A stretch of DNA of 36,383 nucleotides, taken from positions 1 through 36,383 of the forward strand of contig JBBRYP010000049.1 in assembly GCA_038237515.1 (NCBI GenBank). Reading direction: 5' to 3'. The stretch's first letter is position 1, and each line of letters begins with the position of its first letter. Source of the stretch: JBBQDZ01 sp038237515. Its GTDB lineage: Bacteria; Actinomycetota; Thermoleophilia; Gaiellales; Gaiellaceae. Shown piece by piece: positions 23,704 through 32,748 of this stretch. A program made the position numbers and the translations under genes. The notes below the pieces were generated by a model, which saw only the letters and a program-made list of their open reading frames with translations, searched no databases and was not told the origin of the DNA.

Positions 23704-23732
23704 TTGACAGGGCGCCTCCGACGCACAAGAGT
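23704..23732 (+). promoter_or_regulatory. possible promoter of the patatin-like gene
   Basis: A consensus -35 TTGACA at 23704-23709, followed 17 bp later by AAGAGT (23727-23732), a weak -10. The start ATG is at 23770, with GAGGGG and AGGTA just before it. Confidence 0.35.
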
Positions 23733-23769
23733 CGGCGGCCGTGAGGACCGGGCTCCAGAGGGGTAGGTA

Positions 23770-26700
23770 ATGAGCGAGACATCCACGGCGACGGGCGAGC
23801 TGGCGAGCGCTCCCGCGGCCCTCCCGCAGACATCAGACGCGCCCCACGACCGGGGGCTCGCGGCGCAGGGGCGGCCGCCGTTCCGGCCCTCTCAGGAGAT
23901 GCGCTTCGCCGTCGTCCTCTACGGCGGCGTCTCGCTCGCGATCTACATCAACGGCGTCGTCCAGGAGCTGCTGGAGCTCGTGCGCGCGACGGCCCCGGAG
24001 CTCCCGTCGGGTCACGAGTCGGAGCGCGTCCTGCTCGGCGACCACGAGCTCGGCGGGTCGGGGCAGGTCTACCGGCGGCTCGGTCGTCTCGTCGGCTGGG
24101 GCTCGCGACTCGACGAGGATCCCGGGCCGGAGGCGCCGGTGCGGACGCGCTTCGTCGTCGACGTCGTCTCCGGCAGCTCGGCGGGCGGGATCAACGGAGC
24201 CTTCCTCGCGAAGGCGCTCGCGAACGACGAGTCGCTCCGCGCTCTGCGCCGCCTCTGGGTGGAGGAGGGCGAGATCGCGTCCCTCGTCAACGACGAGCAA
24301 TCCGTCCGCGAGGCGGGCGGCTCCGCCTCGCTCTCCGGTCTCTCGCTCGCTTCGCCGCCGACCTCGGCGCTGAACAGCCGGAGGATGTACCGCCAGCTCC
24401 TCTTCGCGTTCAGGGGGATGAGCGATGCCGGCCCCGGCCCTGCCGTCGTCCAGGGAGAATCGACGCTGGTCGACGAGCTCGACCTGTGGCTGACCGCCAC
24501 GGACCTGTACGGACTCGAGCTCCCGATCGAGCTCGCGGACGGGGTGGTCTACGAGAAGCGCTACCGCAACGTCTTCCACTTCGGCTACGGCACGGAGTAC
24601 GCGGTCGGAAGCCGGAGGGACGACTTCGGCCGCGAGGTCGACCCCTTCCTCGCCTATGCCGCGCGTTGCACCTCGGCATTTCCGTTCGCGTTCGAGCCGA
24701 TGACGCTCGCGGACACCGACGACGCAGCGGACGCGCTCGGCTACGGCAGGGTGTCGGACTCCGAGCGCTGGCAGCGCTACCTCTCCGACTACTGGCGGCG
24801 CGCCCGCGCCCTCGGGAAGGCCGTCGAGGAGGCGAAGCCGTGGCGCCTGACGGCGTTCGGCGACGGAGGCTACCTCGACAACAAGCCCTTCAGCTGGGCC
24901 ACCGAACGCCTCCTGCGGCAGCGGGCGGACCTGCCCGTCGACCGCCGGTTGATCTATGTGGAGCCGGACCCGGCGCTGCCGCCGCTGCTCCCCGCCGGTG
25001 CGGCTCCCGCCTGGCCCCAGCCGCCCGACCGTCCCGACCCCCTAACAAATGTGATGCTCGCGAAGACGACTCTCCCGCGCGCGGAGACGATTCGCGAGGA
25101 CATCCAGCGCGTGCTGGAGCGCAACCGAGAGCTCGACCGGCTGGATCGGATGCGGCGGATCGCCGACGAGCCCGTGCTGCTGGACTGGCAGGAGAGCTCC
25201 GTCGATGCCTGGCGCGATGCCGTCCGCCGCGCGACGACGCCGGAGGCCGCCCAGTACCGCGCCTACCACCGGCTGAAGCTCGCCACGGTCCTGGACGACC
25301 TCGCCAACCTCGTCACCCGATTGGTCGGGTTCGACGAGGCGTCCGACGAGGAGTCGGCCATCCGCCTCCTGCTCGGGACGTGGTTCGACGTGACGCGCGA
25401 GCGGGCCCAGGACACGGCGGCGGCGGCGGCCCGAGCCGGTGGCGCGGAGGCGGCGGCGGATCAGGCGGCCGAGGAGGCGCGCAAGGAGGCGCGGATCGAC
25501 TTCGAGGACCGGTTCCTCCGCGAGTTCGACGTCCGCTTCCGCCTGCGCAGGCTGAAGTTCGTCCTCGGGCGCCTCGACGACCTGATGATGGGTACTCGGC
25601 CGCCGGACGCGGCGGAGGGCTGGGTGACACCGGGCCCGGCCGACTTCGGCGCCTATCTCGAAACCCTCGGCAGCGTCCGGCGAAGGGTGAACGGAGCCTT
25701 CATCGACATCCGCGGCTCGACGCGGACCCTCCGCTCGCCGACCGGCTCCGGCGACGCCCAGGGAGACCTGCGGTCGCTCCTCACCGGCCTCTTCAGCTCG
25801 GGGCAGGTGCACGACGTGCTCGCAAGGCGGGTCGAGCCGAAGGCGCTGCTGACCGAGGAGCGGCTGGGAGGCCTCGACCGGGCACGCGCCGTTCTCGCCG
25901 GGGTCATGGAAGGCGTGTTCTCGCGCGCGACGGCCGCCGTCGACGCGACGCTCGCTCCCGGGGACGGGGCTGCGGCGCGAGGCGACGCCGTCGCGGCTGC
26001 GATCGCGTACCTCCGCAGGCTCTCCGAGCGGTACGAGGTCTACGACGCGATCACGCTTCCCTTCGTCTACGGCGTCGCGGAAGAGGCGACGCCGGTGAAG
26101 GTCGTCCGCCTGAGCAGCCAGGAAGGGACGGCTCTCGTGAACGAGGTCGAGGAGGTTCAGCGCTCGCTCGACAATCCCGGCTACAAGCCGCGCAAGAAGC
26201 TAGCGGGGACATCGCTCCACCACTTCGGCGGCTTCTTCGCGCGCGCGTGGCGGGAGAACGACATCCTCTGGGGGCGGCTGGACGCGGCGGAGCGGATCGT
26301 CCGGACGGTGCTCGGGAACGAGCATCCGCTCGCCCCGCAGCTCGTTCAGGACGCGCAACTCGCGATCGTCGAGGAGCAGTTCGCGGACATGGGGGAGGCC
26401 GATGCGAGACTGATCCTCGGGGCCGGGGCATTCGCCGAAGGGCACCCGTCGCCGGAGGCGATCCTGGAGGCGCTGCGAGGCCACGACGTAGAGCGCGTCT
26501 TCGCGCGAACCGGCGGCGCCCCGTTCGTCCAGACCATCACTCGAGCGGCCGCGGTCTCGACCGGCGTCCTCCAGGGAGTCCGCTCGCACGGCCTGCTGAA
26601 GTTCGTGGCCGGACTCGCCGGGACAGTGGGCTCCCTCGTCGGCGCTGCCCTGTGGATCCGGCGCCACCGGATCCTCGTCATCCTCCTGCTGGCGCTCGCC

Positions 26701-27042
26701 GCCGCCGGAGTCGGGACGCTCCTCGGGCTCGGCATCGCAACCGACACGCGCCCGGCGGCGCGGGCCGGCTGGACGCTCGTGCCCTACCTGGCCCTGACAG
26801 TGGCGCTCTTCTTCCTGGTCAATGCGGTCGTCCGCTCGAAGCTCGAAGCACCCCCACCAGAGCCTCCCGCGGTCGAGCCTCCCGCCGTGACGCCTGCCCA
26901 GGAGGCCTCGGGCTCGAGCGCCGAGCCCTCGCCGGCCGCTGTGATCGTGCTCCTCGCCCTCTTCCTTCTGCTGATCTTCCCGCTGTCCCTGATCTCGCCC
27001 GGGATCAGCCACGTCGTCTCGTGGCTCCCGGGGTGGAGGTAA
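23770..27042 (+). CDS. large patatin-like lipase (DUF3376-type) with C-terminal membrane segments
   Basis: A 1090-residue protein. Residues about 45-400 form a patatin domain: MRFAVVLYGGVSLAIYINGV, the nucleophile elbow SGSSAGGING with Ser137, and the Asp365 dyad partner in FGDGGYLDN. Patatins hydrolyse acyl esters of phospholipids or galactolipids. The middle (400-930) is helical and charged, as in the DUF3376 group of actinobacterial patatin-like proteins. Residues about 945-1085 hold three hydrophobic spans (ILVILLLALAAAGVGTLLGL, LVPYLALTVALFFLVNAVV and VIVLLALFLLLIFPLSLI) separated by a Pro/Glu-rich linker, so the C-terminus is probably anchored in the membrane. Substrate unknown. Single gene between the two glucan clusters, 55 bp before treZ. 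Confidence 0.85.
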   Translation: MSETSTATGELASAPAALPQTSDAPHDRGLAAQGRPPFRPSQEMRFAVVLYGGVSLAIYINGVVQELLELVRATAPELPSGHESERVLLGDHELGGSGQVYRRLGRLVGWGSRLDEDPGPEAPVRTRFVVDVVSGSSAGGINGAFLAKALANDESLRALRRLWVEEGEIASLVNDEQSVREAGGSASLSGLSLASPPTSALNSRRMYRQLLFAFRGMSDAGPGPAVVQGESTLVDELDLWLTATDLYGLELPIELADGVVYEKRYRNVFHFGYGTEYAVGSRRDDFGREVDPFLAYAARCTSAFPFAFEPMTLADTDDAADALGYGRVSDSERWQRYLSDYWRRARALGKAVEEAKPWRLTAFGDGGYLDNKPFSWATERLLRQRADLPVDRRLIYVEPDPALPPLLPAGAAPAWPQPPDRPDPLTNVMLAKTTLPRAETIREDIQRVLERNRELDRLDRMRRIADEPVLLDWQESSVDAWRDAVRRATTPEAAQYRAYHRLKLATVLDDLANLVTRLVGFDEASDEESAIRLLLGTWFDVTRERAQDTAAAAARAGGAEAAADQAAEEARKEARIDFEDRFLREFDVRFRLRRLKFVLGRLDDLMMGTRPPDAAEGWVTPGPADFGAYLETLGSVRRRVNGAFIDIRGSTRTLRSPTGSGDAQGDLRSLLTGLFSSGQVHDVLARRVEPKALLTEERLGGLDRARAVLAGVMEGVFSRATAAVDATLAPGDGAAARGDAVAAAIAYLRRLSERYEVYDAITLPFVYGVAEEATPVKVVRLSSQEGTALVNEVEEVQRSLDNPGYKPRKKLAGTSLHHFGGFFARAWRENDILWGRLDAAERIVRTVLGNEHPLAPQLVQDAQLAIVEEQFADMGEADARLILGAGAFAEGHPSPEAILEALRGHDVERVFARTGGAPFVQTITRAAAVSTGVLQGVRSHGLLKFVAGLAGTVGSLVGAALWIRRHRILVILLLALAAAGVGTLLGLGIATDTRPAARAGWTLVPYLALTVALFFLVNAVVRSKLEAPPPEPPAVEPPAVTPAQEASGSSAEPSPAAVIVLLALFLLLIFPLSLISPGISHVVSWLPGWR

Positions 27043-27082
27043 GCGCGCCGCGACCGTCGGGTTCAAGGCGCGGGAGCCTGGG

Positions 27083-27088
27083 TACGCT
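27083..27088 (+). promoter_or_regulatory. probable -10 of treZ (leaderless TTG start)
   Basis: TACGCT ends 8 bp before the TTG start at 27097. There is no ribosome-binding site in the gap, so the transcript probably begins at or next to the start codon. TTCAAG at 27062-27067 is a weak candidate -35, 15 bp upstream. Confidence 0.35.
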
Positions 27089-27096
27089 CTCGCCCC

Positions 27097-28686
27097 TTGC
27101 ACGACGACCCCAACCGCCGGCGGCCCCTCGGGGCCGTTCCCGTTGACGCGGAGCGCACGCGGTTTCGCGTCTGGGCGCCCGGGGCGCGGAGCGTCGCCGT
27201 GCGCCTCGACGAGCGCCGACACGAGCTGACGGCCCTCGGCGGGGGAGTCCACGAGGGGGAGACGCTCGCCCGACCGGGCGACGACTACCTACTGGTGCTC
27301 GACGACGGCCGCGCCTTGCCCGACCCCTGCTCGCGACTCCAGCCCGAGGGCATTCGCGGGCCCTCGCGCGTCGTCGCCGGCCCGCGCGTCCGGCCGGGTC
27401 CCGAGCTCGTGCCCGAGGATCTCGTCGTCTACGAGCTGCACGTGGGGGCGTTCAGTCGCGAGGGGACCTTCGACGGCGTCGTCCCGTACCTGCGCGAGCT
27501 CCGCGAGCTCGGCGTGACCGCGGTCGAGGTGATGCCGGTCGCGACGTTTCCGGGGAATCGTGGCTGGGGCTACGACGGGGTTTACGCCTACGCTCCGCAC
27601 GCCGTGTACGGAGGCCCCGAGGGCTTCGCCCGCCTCGTCGACACGGCGCACGCGGAAGGGCTCGGCGTCATCCTCGACGTCGTCTACAACCACATCGGCC
27701 CGGGTTCGGAGGCGATCGCCGCCTTCGGCCCCTACTTCACCGACCGCCATGCCACCTTCTGGGGCGACGCGATCGACTACTCGCAGCGCGGCGTGCGCGA
27801 GTGGGCGATTCAGAACGCGGAGCTCTGGGTGCGCGACTACAGAGTCGACGGGCTCCGCCTCGACGCGACCCACGCGGTCTTCGACGACTCGGCCCCTCAC
27901 GTGCTCGCCGAACTGGCCGAGCGCGTGCACGCCGTGAACCCGCGGGCGCTCGTGATCTCGGAGATGGAGACGGGCGACCTGCGCCCGATCGAGGAGTGGG
28001 GCCACGACGCCCAGTGGGCGGACGAGTTCCACCACGAGCTGCACGTCCTCCTGACGGGCGAGCGGGATGGCTACTACGCCCAGTACGGGTCGATCCAGGG
28101 CCTGGCGGCGCAGTACCGGCGCACGCCGCCCGAGCGGCTCGTCTTCTGCTCGCAGAACCACGACCAGGTCGGCAACCGGGCGGTCGGCGACCGTCCCGCG
28201 CTCGACGAGCTCCGGCTTCGGGCCGAGTGCCTCCTCTTCGCACCGCAGACTCCGCTCCTCTTCATGGGGGAGGAATACGGCGAGCGGGCGCCGTTCCAGT
28301 TCTTCACGGATCACGTCGACCCCGAGATCGCCCGCGCGACGCGCGAAGGGCGAAAGAAGGAGTTCGAGGCCTTCTCGTCGTTCTCGGGCCGCGAGGTGCC
28401 CGATCCACAGGATCCCGGCACCTTCGAGCGCTCGAAGCTGACGCGCGTCGAGGTGCCGGGCCTGCGCGAGCGCTACCGCGACCTGCTCGGCTCCCGGCGG
28501 CCCCTCGGAGGCGTCCGCGAGAGCCGTGTCCGGGGACAGACCCTGGACGTGTCCCGCGCCGCCGGCAGCCTCGTCGCCGAAAGGCGTGTCCGGGGACAGG
28601 CCCTGGACGTGTCCCGAGGGACCGCCCGCCTCGTCGCCGACTTCGCGCGCCGCCGCGCCGAGCGGACCGGGAGCGCCGGTGGCTGA
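27097..28686 (+). CDS. treZ: malto-oligosyltrehalose trehalohydrolase
   Basis: A 529-residue GH13_10 enzyme that releases trehalose from the maltooligosyl-trehalose made by TreY. The N-terminal CBM48-like domain includes TRFRVWAPGARSVAVRL; the barrel has YELHVGAFSREGTFDGV, DVVYNHIGPGSE, catalytic Asp256 (LRLDATHAVFDD), Glu289 (VISEMETGD) and Asp356 (SQNHDQVGNRA), and LLFMGEEYGE. Start is a TTG at 27097. The C-terminal domain contains a 60-bp in-frame tandem duplication (28521-28640) giving two copies of VRGQxLDVSR, an unusual insertion near the end. The stop overlaps the treX start by 8 bp. Confidence 0.95.
   Translation: MHDDPNRRRPLGAVPVDAERTRFRVWAPGARSVAVRLDERRHELTALGGGVHEGETLARPGDDYLLVLDDGRALPDPCSRLQPEGIRGPSRVVAGPRVRPGPELVPEDLVVYELHVGAFSREGTFDGVVPYLRELRELGVTAVEVMPVATFPGNRGWGYDGVYAYAPHAVYGGPEGFARLVDTAHAEGLGVILDVVYNHIGPGSEAIAAFGPYFTDRHATFWGDAIDYSQRGVREWAIQNAELWVRDYRVDGLRLDATHAVFDDSAPHVLAELAERVHAVNPRALVISEMETGDLRPIEEWGHDAQWADEFHHELHVLLTGERDGYYAQYGSIQGLAAQYRRTPPERLVFCSQNHDQVGNRAVGDRPALDELRLRAECLLFAPQTPLLFMGEEYGERAPFQFFTDHVDPEIARATREGRKKEFEAFSSFSGREVPDPQDPGTFERSKLTRVEVPGLRERYRDLLGSRRPLGGVRESRVRGQTLDVSRAAGSLVAERRVRGQALDVSRGTARLVADFARRRAERTGSAGG
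28521..28640. repeat. tandem 60-bp repeat in the treZ 3' end
   Basis: 28521-28580 and 28581-28640 are two 60-bp units sharing CGTGTCCGGGGACAG, CCCTGGACGTGTCCCG and CCTCGTCGCCGA. Each contains the inverted pair GGGACA and TGTCCC, the same arm sequence as the palindromes between glgE and treS. The repeat is in frame and encodes 20 residues per unit. Confidence 0.85.
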
Positions 28687-30805
28687 GACCTGGCCCGGCC
28701 AGCCCTTTCCGCTCGGTCCGACCTGGGACGGGAAGGGAACGAACTTCTCGCTCTTCTCCGAGCACGCCGAGCGGGTCGAGCTCTGCCTCTTCGACGAGGA
28801 CGACGGGGAGACGCGGCTCGAGCTGGCCGAGCGGACAGCGCAGAACTGGCATGGCTACGTCCGCGGAATCGGTCCCGGTCAGCGCTACGGCTTCCGCGTC
28901 CACGGTCCCTACGAGCCGGCGGCCGGCCTGCGCTTCAACCCGGCGAAGCTCCTCATCGACCCGTACGCGAAGGCGATCGAGGGTCCGATTCGCTGGTCGC
29001 AGGGCAACGCGCTCCCCTACGTTCCCTCGCTCGACGACGACGCCGACCTGACGCGCGACGACCACGACGACGCCGCTGCGATTCCGAAGTGCATCGTGAT
29101 CGACCCCTCCTTCGACTGGGAGGAGGACGACATGCTGCGGCCCGCGACGCCCTGGCACGAAACGGTCATCTACGAGGTGCACGTCAAGGGCTTCACGAAG
29201 CTCCAGCCCGAGGTGCGCGAGGACCTTCGCGGCACCTACGCGGGCCTCGCCTCGGACGCCGCGATCCAGCATCTGCAGTCACTCGGGGTGACCGCGGTCG
29301 AGCTGCTGCCGGTCCACCACATCGCGGACGAGCAGTTCCTCGCCGGGCGGGGGATGACGAACTACTGGGGCTACAGCTCGATCGGCTTCCTGGCGCCGCA
29401 CGCCCTGTACGCCGCGACCGGCACGCGCGGCGAGCAAGTGCGCGAGTTCAAGGGGATGGTGAAGGCGCTCCACCGCGCCGGCATCGAGGTGATCCTCGAC
29501 GTCGTCTACAACCACACCGCCGAGGGAAACCACCTGGGCCCGCTGCTCGGGTTCAAGGGGATCGACAATCTGGCCTACTACCGCCTCGTCCCCCACGAGC
29601 CTCGCTTCTACATGGACTTCACCGGGACGGGCAACAGCCTCAACCCGGTCCATCCGAGCGTCCTGCGGCTGATCATGGACTCGCTGCGCTACTTCGTGAT
29701 CGAGTGCCACGTCGATGGGTTCCGCTTCGACCTCGCCTCCGCGCTCGCGCGCGAGTTCTACGACGTCAACCGGCTCTCGGCGTTCTTCGACACGATCCAT
29801 CAGGATCCCGTTCTCTCGCAGGTCAAGCTGATCGCCGAGCCCTGGGACGTCGGTCCGGGCGGCTACCAGGTCGGCAACTTCCCGGTTCTCTGGGCCGAGT
29901 GGAACGGCCTCTACCGCGACGCGATCCGCGACTTCTGGCGCGGCCAGGCACCGGCGGCGGATTTCGCCTCGCGCTTCAGCGGCTCGAGCGACCTGTACCA
30001 GCACGACGGGCGCCGGCCCTTCGCCTCGATCAACTTCATCACCGCCCACGACGGCTTCACGCTCGCCGACCTCGTCGCCTACAACGAGAAGCACAACGAG
30101 CAAAACGAGGAGGAGAACCGGGACGGCACCGACGACAACCGCAGCTGGAACTCCGGCGTCGAGGGGCCGACCGACGACCCCGGGGTGAACGCGCTGCGGG
30201 CGCGGCAGTGCCGAAACTTCCTCGCGACGCTCTTCCTCTCGCAGGGCGTGCCGATGCTGCTGGGGGGGGACGAGTTCGGCCGCTCCCAGGGCGGCAACAA
30301 CAACGCGTGGTGCCAGGACAACGAGATCTCGTGGTTCCACTGGGAGTTCGACGAGGAGCAGGAGCGGCTGCTCGACTTCACGCGCCGCCTGATCTCGCTG
30401 CGGAAGCGCCATCCGCTCTTCCGTCGCGCGAAGTTCCTCGCGGGGCAGGAGCTTGCCGGCTCGGGCCTGCCCGACGTGTGGTGGTTCCGCCCCGACGGCC
30501 GGCGGATGACGAAGAACGACTGGGACCAGGCGGACGCGCACGCGCTGGGCTCGTTCTTGAACGGCAGCGAGCTGGCGACGCGCACCCAGAGCGGCGAGCA
30601 GGTCGAGGACGAGTCCTTCATCGTGCTCCTGAACGCGCACTACGAGCCCGTCACGTTCAGGCTCCCGCCGCGCCGGTTCGGTGCGCGCTGGACGCTCGAG
30701 CTCTCGACTTCCGAGCCGGAGCTCGCAAACGGCGGCCGCTTCTACCCGGTGCGGGCGGAGGTCTCGCTCGAGAAGTTCTCGCTCGTGCTTCTGCGGCGGG
30801 CGTGA
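28679..30805 (+). CDS. treX: glycogen debranching enzyme TreX/GlgX
   Basis: A 708-residue GH13_11 isoamylase-type enzyme that cleaves alpha-1,6 branches of glycogen, supplying linear chains to TreY. Start is a GTG overlapping the treZ stop by 8 bp (VAETWPGQPFPLGPTWDGKG). The CBM48 region has GTNFSLFSEHAERVELCLFD. The barrel has YEVHVKGFTK, DVVYNHTAEGN, catalytic Asp351 (FRFDLASALAREF), Glu387 (LIAEPWDVGPGGYQVG) and Asp458 (AHDGFTLADLVAYNEKHNE), and LGGDEFGRSQGGNNNAWCQD. These are diagnostic of GlgX/TreX and not of pullulanases. Confidence 0.96.
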   Translation: MAETWPGQPFPLGPTWDGKGTNFSLFSEHAERVELCLFDEDDGETRLELAERTAQNWHGYVRGIGPGQRYGFRVHGPYEPAAGLRFNPAKLLIDPYAKAIEGPIRWSQGNALPYVPSLDDDADLTRDDHDDAAAIPKCIVIDPSFDWEEDDMLRPATPWHETVIYEVHVKGFTKLQPEVREDLRGTYAGLASDAAIQHLQSLGVTAVELLPVHHIADEQFLAGRGMTNYWGYSSIGFLAPHALYAATGTRGEQVREFKGMVKALHRAGIEVILDVVYNHTAEGNHLGPLLGFKGIDNLAYYRLVPHEPRFYMDFTGTGNSLNPVHPSVLRLIMDSLRYFVIECHVDGFRFDLASALAREFYDVNRLSAFFDTIHQDPVLSQVKLIAEPWDVGPGGYQVGNFPVLWAEWNGLYRDAIRDFWRGQAPAADFASRFSGSSDLYQHDGRRPFASINFITAHDGFTLADLVAYNEKHNEQNEEENRDGTDDNRSWNSGVEGPTDDPGVNALRARQCRNFLATLFLSQGVPMLLGGDEFGRSQGGNNNAWCQDNEISWFHWEFDEEQERLLDFTRRLISLRKRHPLFRRAKFLAGQELAGSGLPDVWWFRPDGRRMTKNDWDQADAHALGSFLNGSELATRTQSGEQVEDESFIVLLNAHYEPVTFRLPPRRFGARWTLELSTSEPELANGGRFYPVRAEVSLEKFSLVLLRRA

Positions 30806-30821
30806 CCTGCCCCTCGCCGCG

Positions 30822-32744
30822 GTGAGCGAGCTCCGGTGCACCTACCGTCTGCAGCTGGGGCCGGAGCTCGGCTTCGCACAGGCGCGGGCGCTCGTTCCCT
30901 ACCTCCTGGAACTTGGTGTCTCTCACCTCTACCTGTCGCCCTCGCTGCAGGCGCGGGAGGGCTCGACGCACGGCTACGACGTCGCCGACCCGACGCGCGT
31001 GTCGGAGCAGCTCGGTGGCGAAGAGGAGTTCCGTTCCCTTTGCTGTGCGGGCCTCGGCGTCCTCCTCGACATCGTCCCGAACCACATGGCGGCGAGCGAC
31101 GAGAACCCGTTCTGGCGCGACCCTCTCTGGCGTGCGAAGTTTTTCGACCTCGACTGGCGTACCGGCTCGCACCGGCGCTTCTTCGACGTGGGGGAGCTGG
31201 CCGGCGTGCGCCAGGAGGACGCCGAGGTGTTCGAGATCACCCATGCGAAGGTGATCGAGCTCGTCCGCGAGGGCCTCGTCGACGGCGTGCGGATCGACCA
31301 TCCCGACGGCCTCGCGAACCCCGCCGGCTACCTGCGCCGGCTGAGAGAGGCCGGCGTCGGGCACGTGTGGGTGGAGAAGATTCTCGAGCGGGGAGAGCGG
31401 CTACGCGACTGGCCGGTCGAGGGCACGACCGGCTACGAGTTCGCAAACGACGCGACGGCGCTCTTCGTCGATCCCCGCGCCGAGGAGCCGCTGACGGCAC
31501 TCTACGGGGAGATCGCCGGCGTCGGGGACAGCTGGGAGACCCTTGTTGGCGACTGCAAACTCGAGCAGGCCCGTACGACGTTCGAGCCGGAGGTCGAGCG
31601 GCTTCGCGCCGCGCTCGTCGGCGCTGCGGAAGGGCTCGATCTGCCCGAGGCACTGGCCGCGCTCCGCGTCTACCGCACCTACGTCGAGCCCGACACCGCA
31701 CGGGTCGACGCCCAGGATCGGGCTGCCCTCGCCGAAGCGGCGCTGCCGCCGCGGCTGGCCTCGATCCTGTCGCTCGAGGAGCGGGGGCACGACGTCTTCG
31801 TCACCCGCTTCCAGCAGACGACGCCGCCCGTGATGGCGAAGGGCGTCGAGGACACCGCCTTCTACCGCTACAACCGCCTGCTCGCCCTGAACGAGGTCGG
31901 CAGCGATCCGTCACGCTTCTCGCTCCCGCTCGACGAGTTCCACGCCGGCAACCTCGAGCGCGCCGCGCGTTTCCCGCGGCACCTGCTGGCGACGACCACC
32001 CACGACACCAAACGCTCCGGGGACGTGCGGGCGCGTCTGGTCGCGCTCACGTGGGTCCCGGAGGAGTGGGAGGCGCTCGTGCGGCGGCTCCGCGGCGACC
32101 TCGGCGGCCTCGAGAGCGGCAACGACGAGTACCTCGTCTACCAGACCGTCGTCGGCGCTTGGCCGATCGAGCCCGAGCGTCTCGACGGATATCTCGAGAA
32201 GGCGCTGCGGGAGGGCAAACGCACCTCGAGCTGGCTAGCGCCCGACGAGGAGGCCGAGCGGCGGGTGCAGCGGTATGCGCGGGAGGTGCACGCCCACCCC
32301 GCGGTGGCGGCGTTCGTGGAGAGGCTCGCTCCACTCGACGGGCAGATCTCGCTCGGCATGACCCTCCTGAAGCTAACCGCGCCCGGCGTCCCGGACATCT
32401 ATCAGGGCGACGAGCTCACCTACCGCGCCCTGGTCGACCCTGACAATCGCCGGCCGGTCGACTGGCAGCTCCGCCGCCGCCTCCTTGCCTCGGCTGCGTC
32501 CGAGCCGGATTCAAAGCTCCACCTGATCCGGCGAGCGCTCGACCTCCGCACGCGGCGGCCCGAAGCTTTCGCCGGCTCCTACGAGCCGATCGACGCCGGT
32601 CCTCGCGTCTGCGCATTCCTGCGCGGCGGCGAGGTGCTCGTCGCGGTGCCGCTGCGGGTCGACGCACACTTCGAGCCGCCCGCCGGCTGGCGCGACGTCA
32701 TCCGCGTCGGCGGCTTCCCCGTGACACTCCTCGAGCGGAACTAG
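30822..32744 (+). CDS. treY: maltooligosyltrehalose synthase
   Basis: A 640-residue GH13_26 enzyme that rearranges the reducing-end linkage of linear glucan to alpha,alpha-1,1, giving maltooligosyl-trehalose for TreZ. Start GTG at 30822, 16 bp after treX; homology begins at once (LRCTYRLQLGPELGFAQARA). Marks: YLSPSLQAREGSTHGYDVAD, IVPNHMAASDENPFW, nucleophile Asp159 (VRIDHPDGLANP), Glu185 (WVEKILERGE), Asp395 (TTTHDTKRSGDVRARL), and the C-terminal GVPDIYQGDELTYRALVDPD NRRPVD. It is shorter than many TreY proteins (often 700-800), with a compact central insert. It completes the treZ-treX-treY operon. Confidence 0.96.
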   Translation: MSELRCTYRLQLGPELGFAQARALVPYLLELGVSHLYLSPSLQAREGSTHGYDVADPTRVSEQLGGEEEFRSLCCAGLGVLLDIVPNHMAASDENPFWRDPLWRAKFFDLDWRTGSHRRFFDVGELAGVRQEDAEVFEITHAKVIELVREGLVDGVRIDHPDGLANPAGYLRRLREAGVGHVWVEKILERGERLRDWPVEGTTGYEFANDATALFVDPRAEEPLTALYGEIAGVGDSWETLVGDCKLEQARTTFEPEVERLRAALVGAAEGLDLPEALAALRVYRTYVEPDTARVDAQDRAALAEAALPPRLASILSLEERGHDVFVTRFQQTTPPVMAKGVEDTAFYRYNRLLALNEVGSDPSRFSLPLDEFHAGNLERAARFPRHLLATTTHDTKRSGDVRARLVALTWVPEEWEALVRRLRGDLGGLESGNDEYLVYQTVVGAWPIEPERLDGYLEKALREGKRTSSWLAPDEEAERRVQRYAREVHAHPAVAAFVERLAPLDGQISLGMTLLKLTAPGVPDIYQGDELTYRALVDPDNRRPVDWQLRRRLLASAASEPDSKLHLIRRALDLRTRRPEAFAGSYEPIDAGPRVCAFLRGGEVLVAVPLRVDAHFEPPAGWRDVIRVGGFPVTLLERN

Positions 32745-32748
32745 GCCC

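Noticed and set aside
24486..27146. 886-codon plus-strand frame in another phase of the patatin-like gene
   Set aside because: Arg/Gly/Pro-rich frame-shifted reading of the patatin-like gene; the other frame has the GxSxG and DGG motifs.
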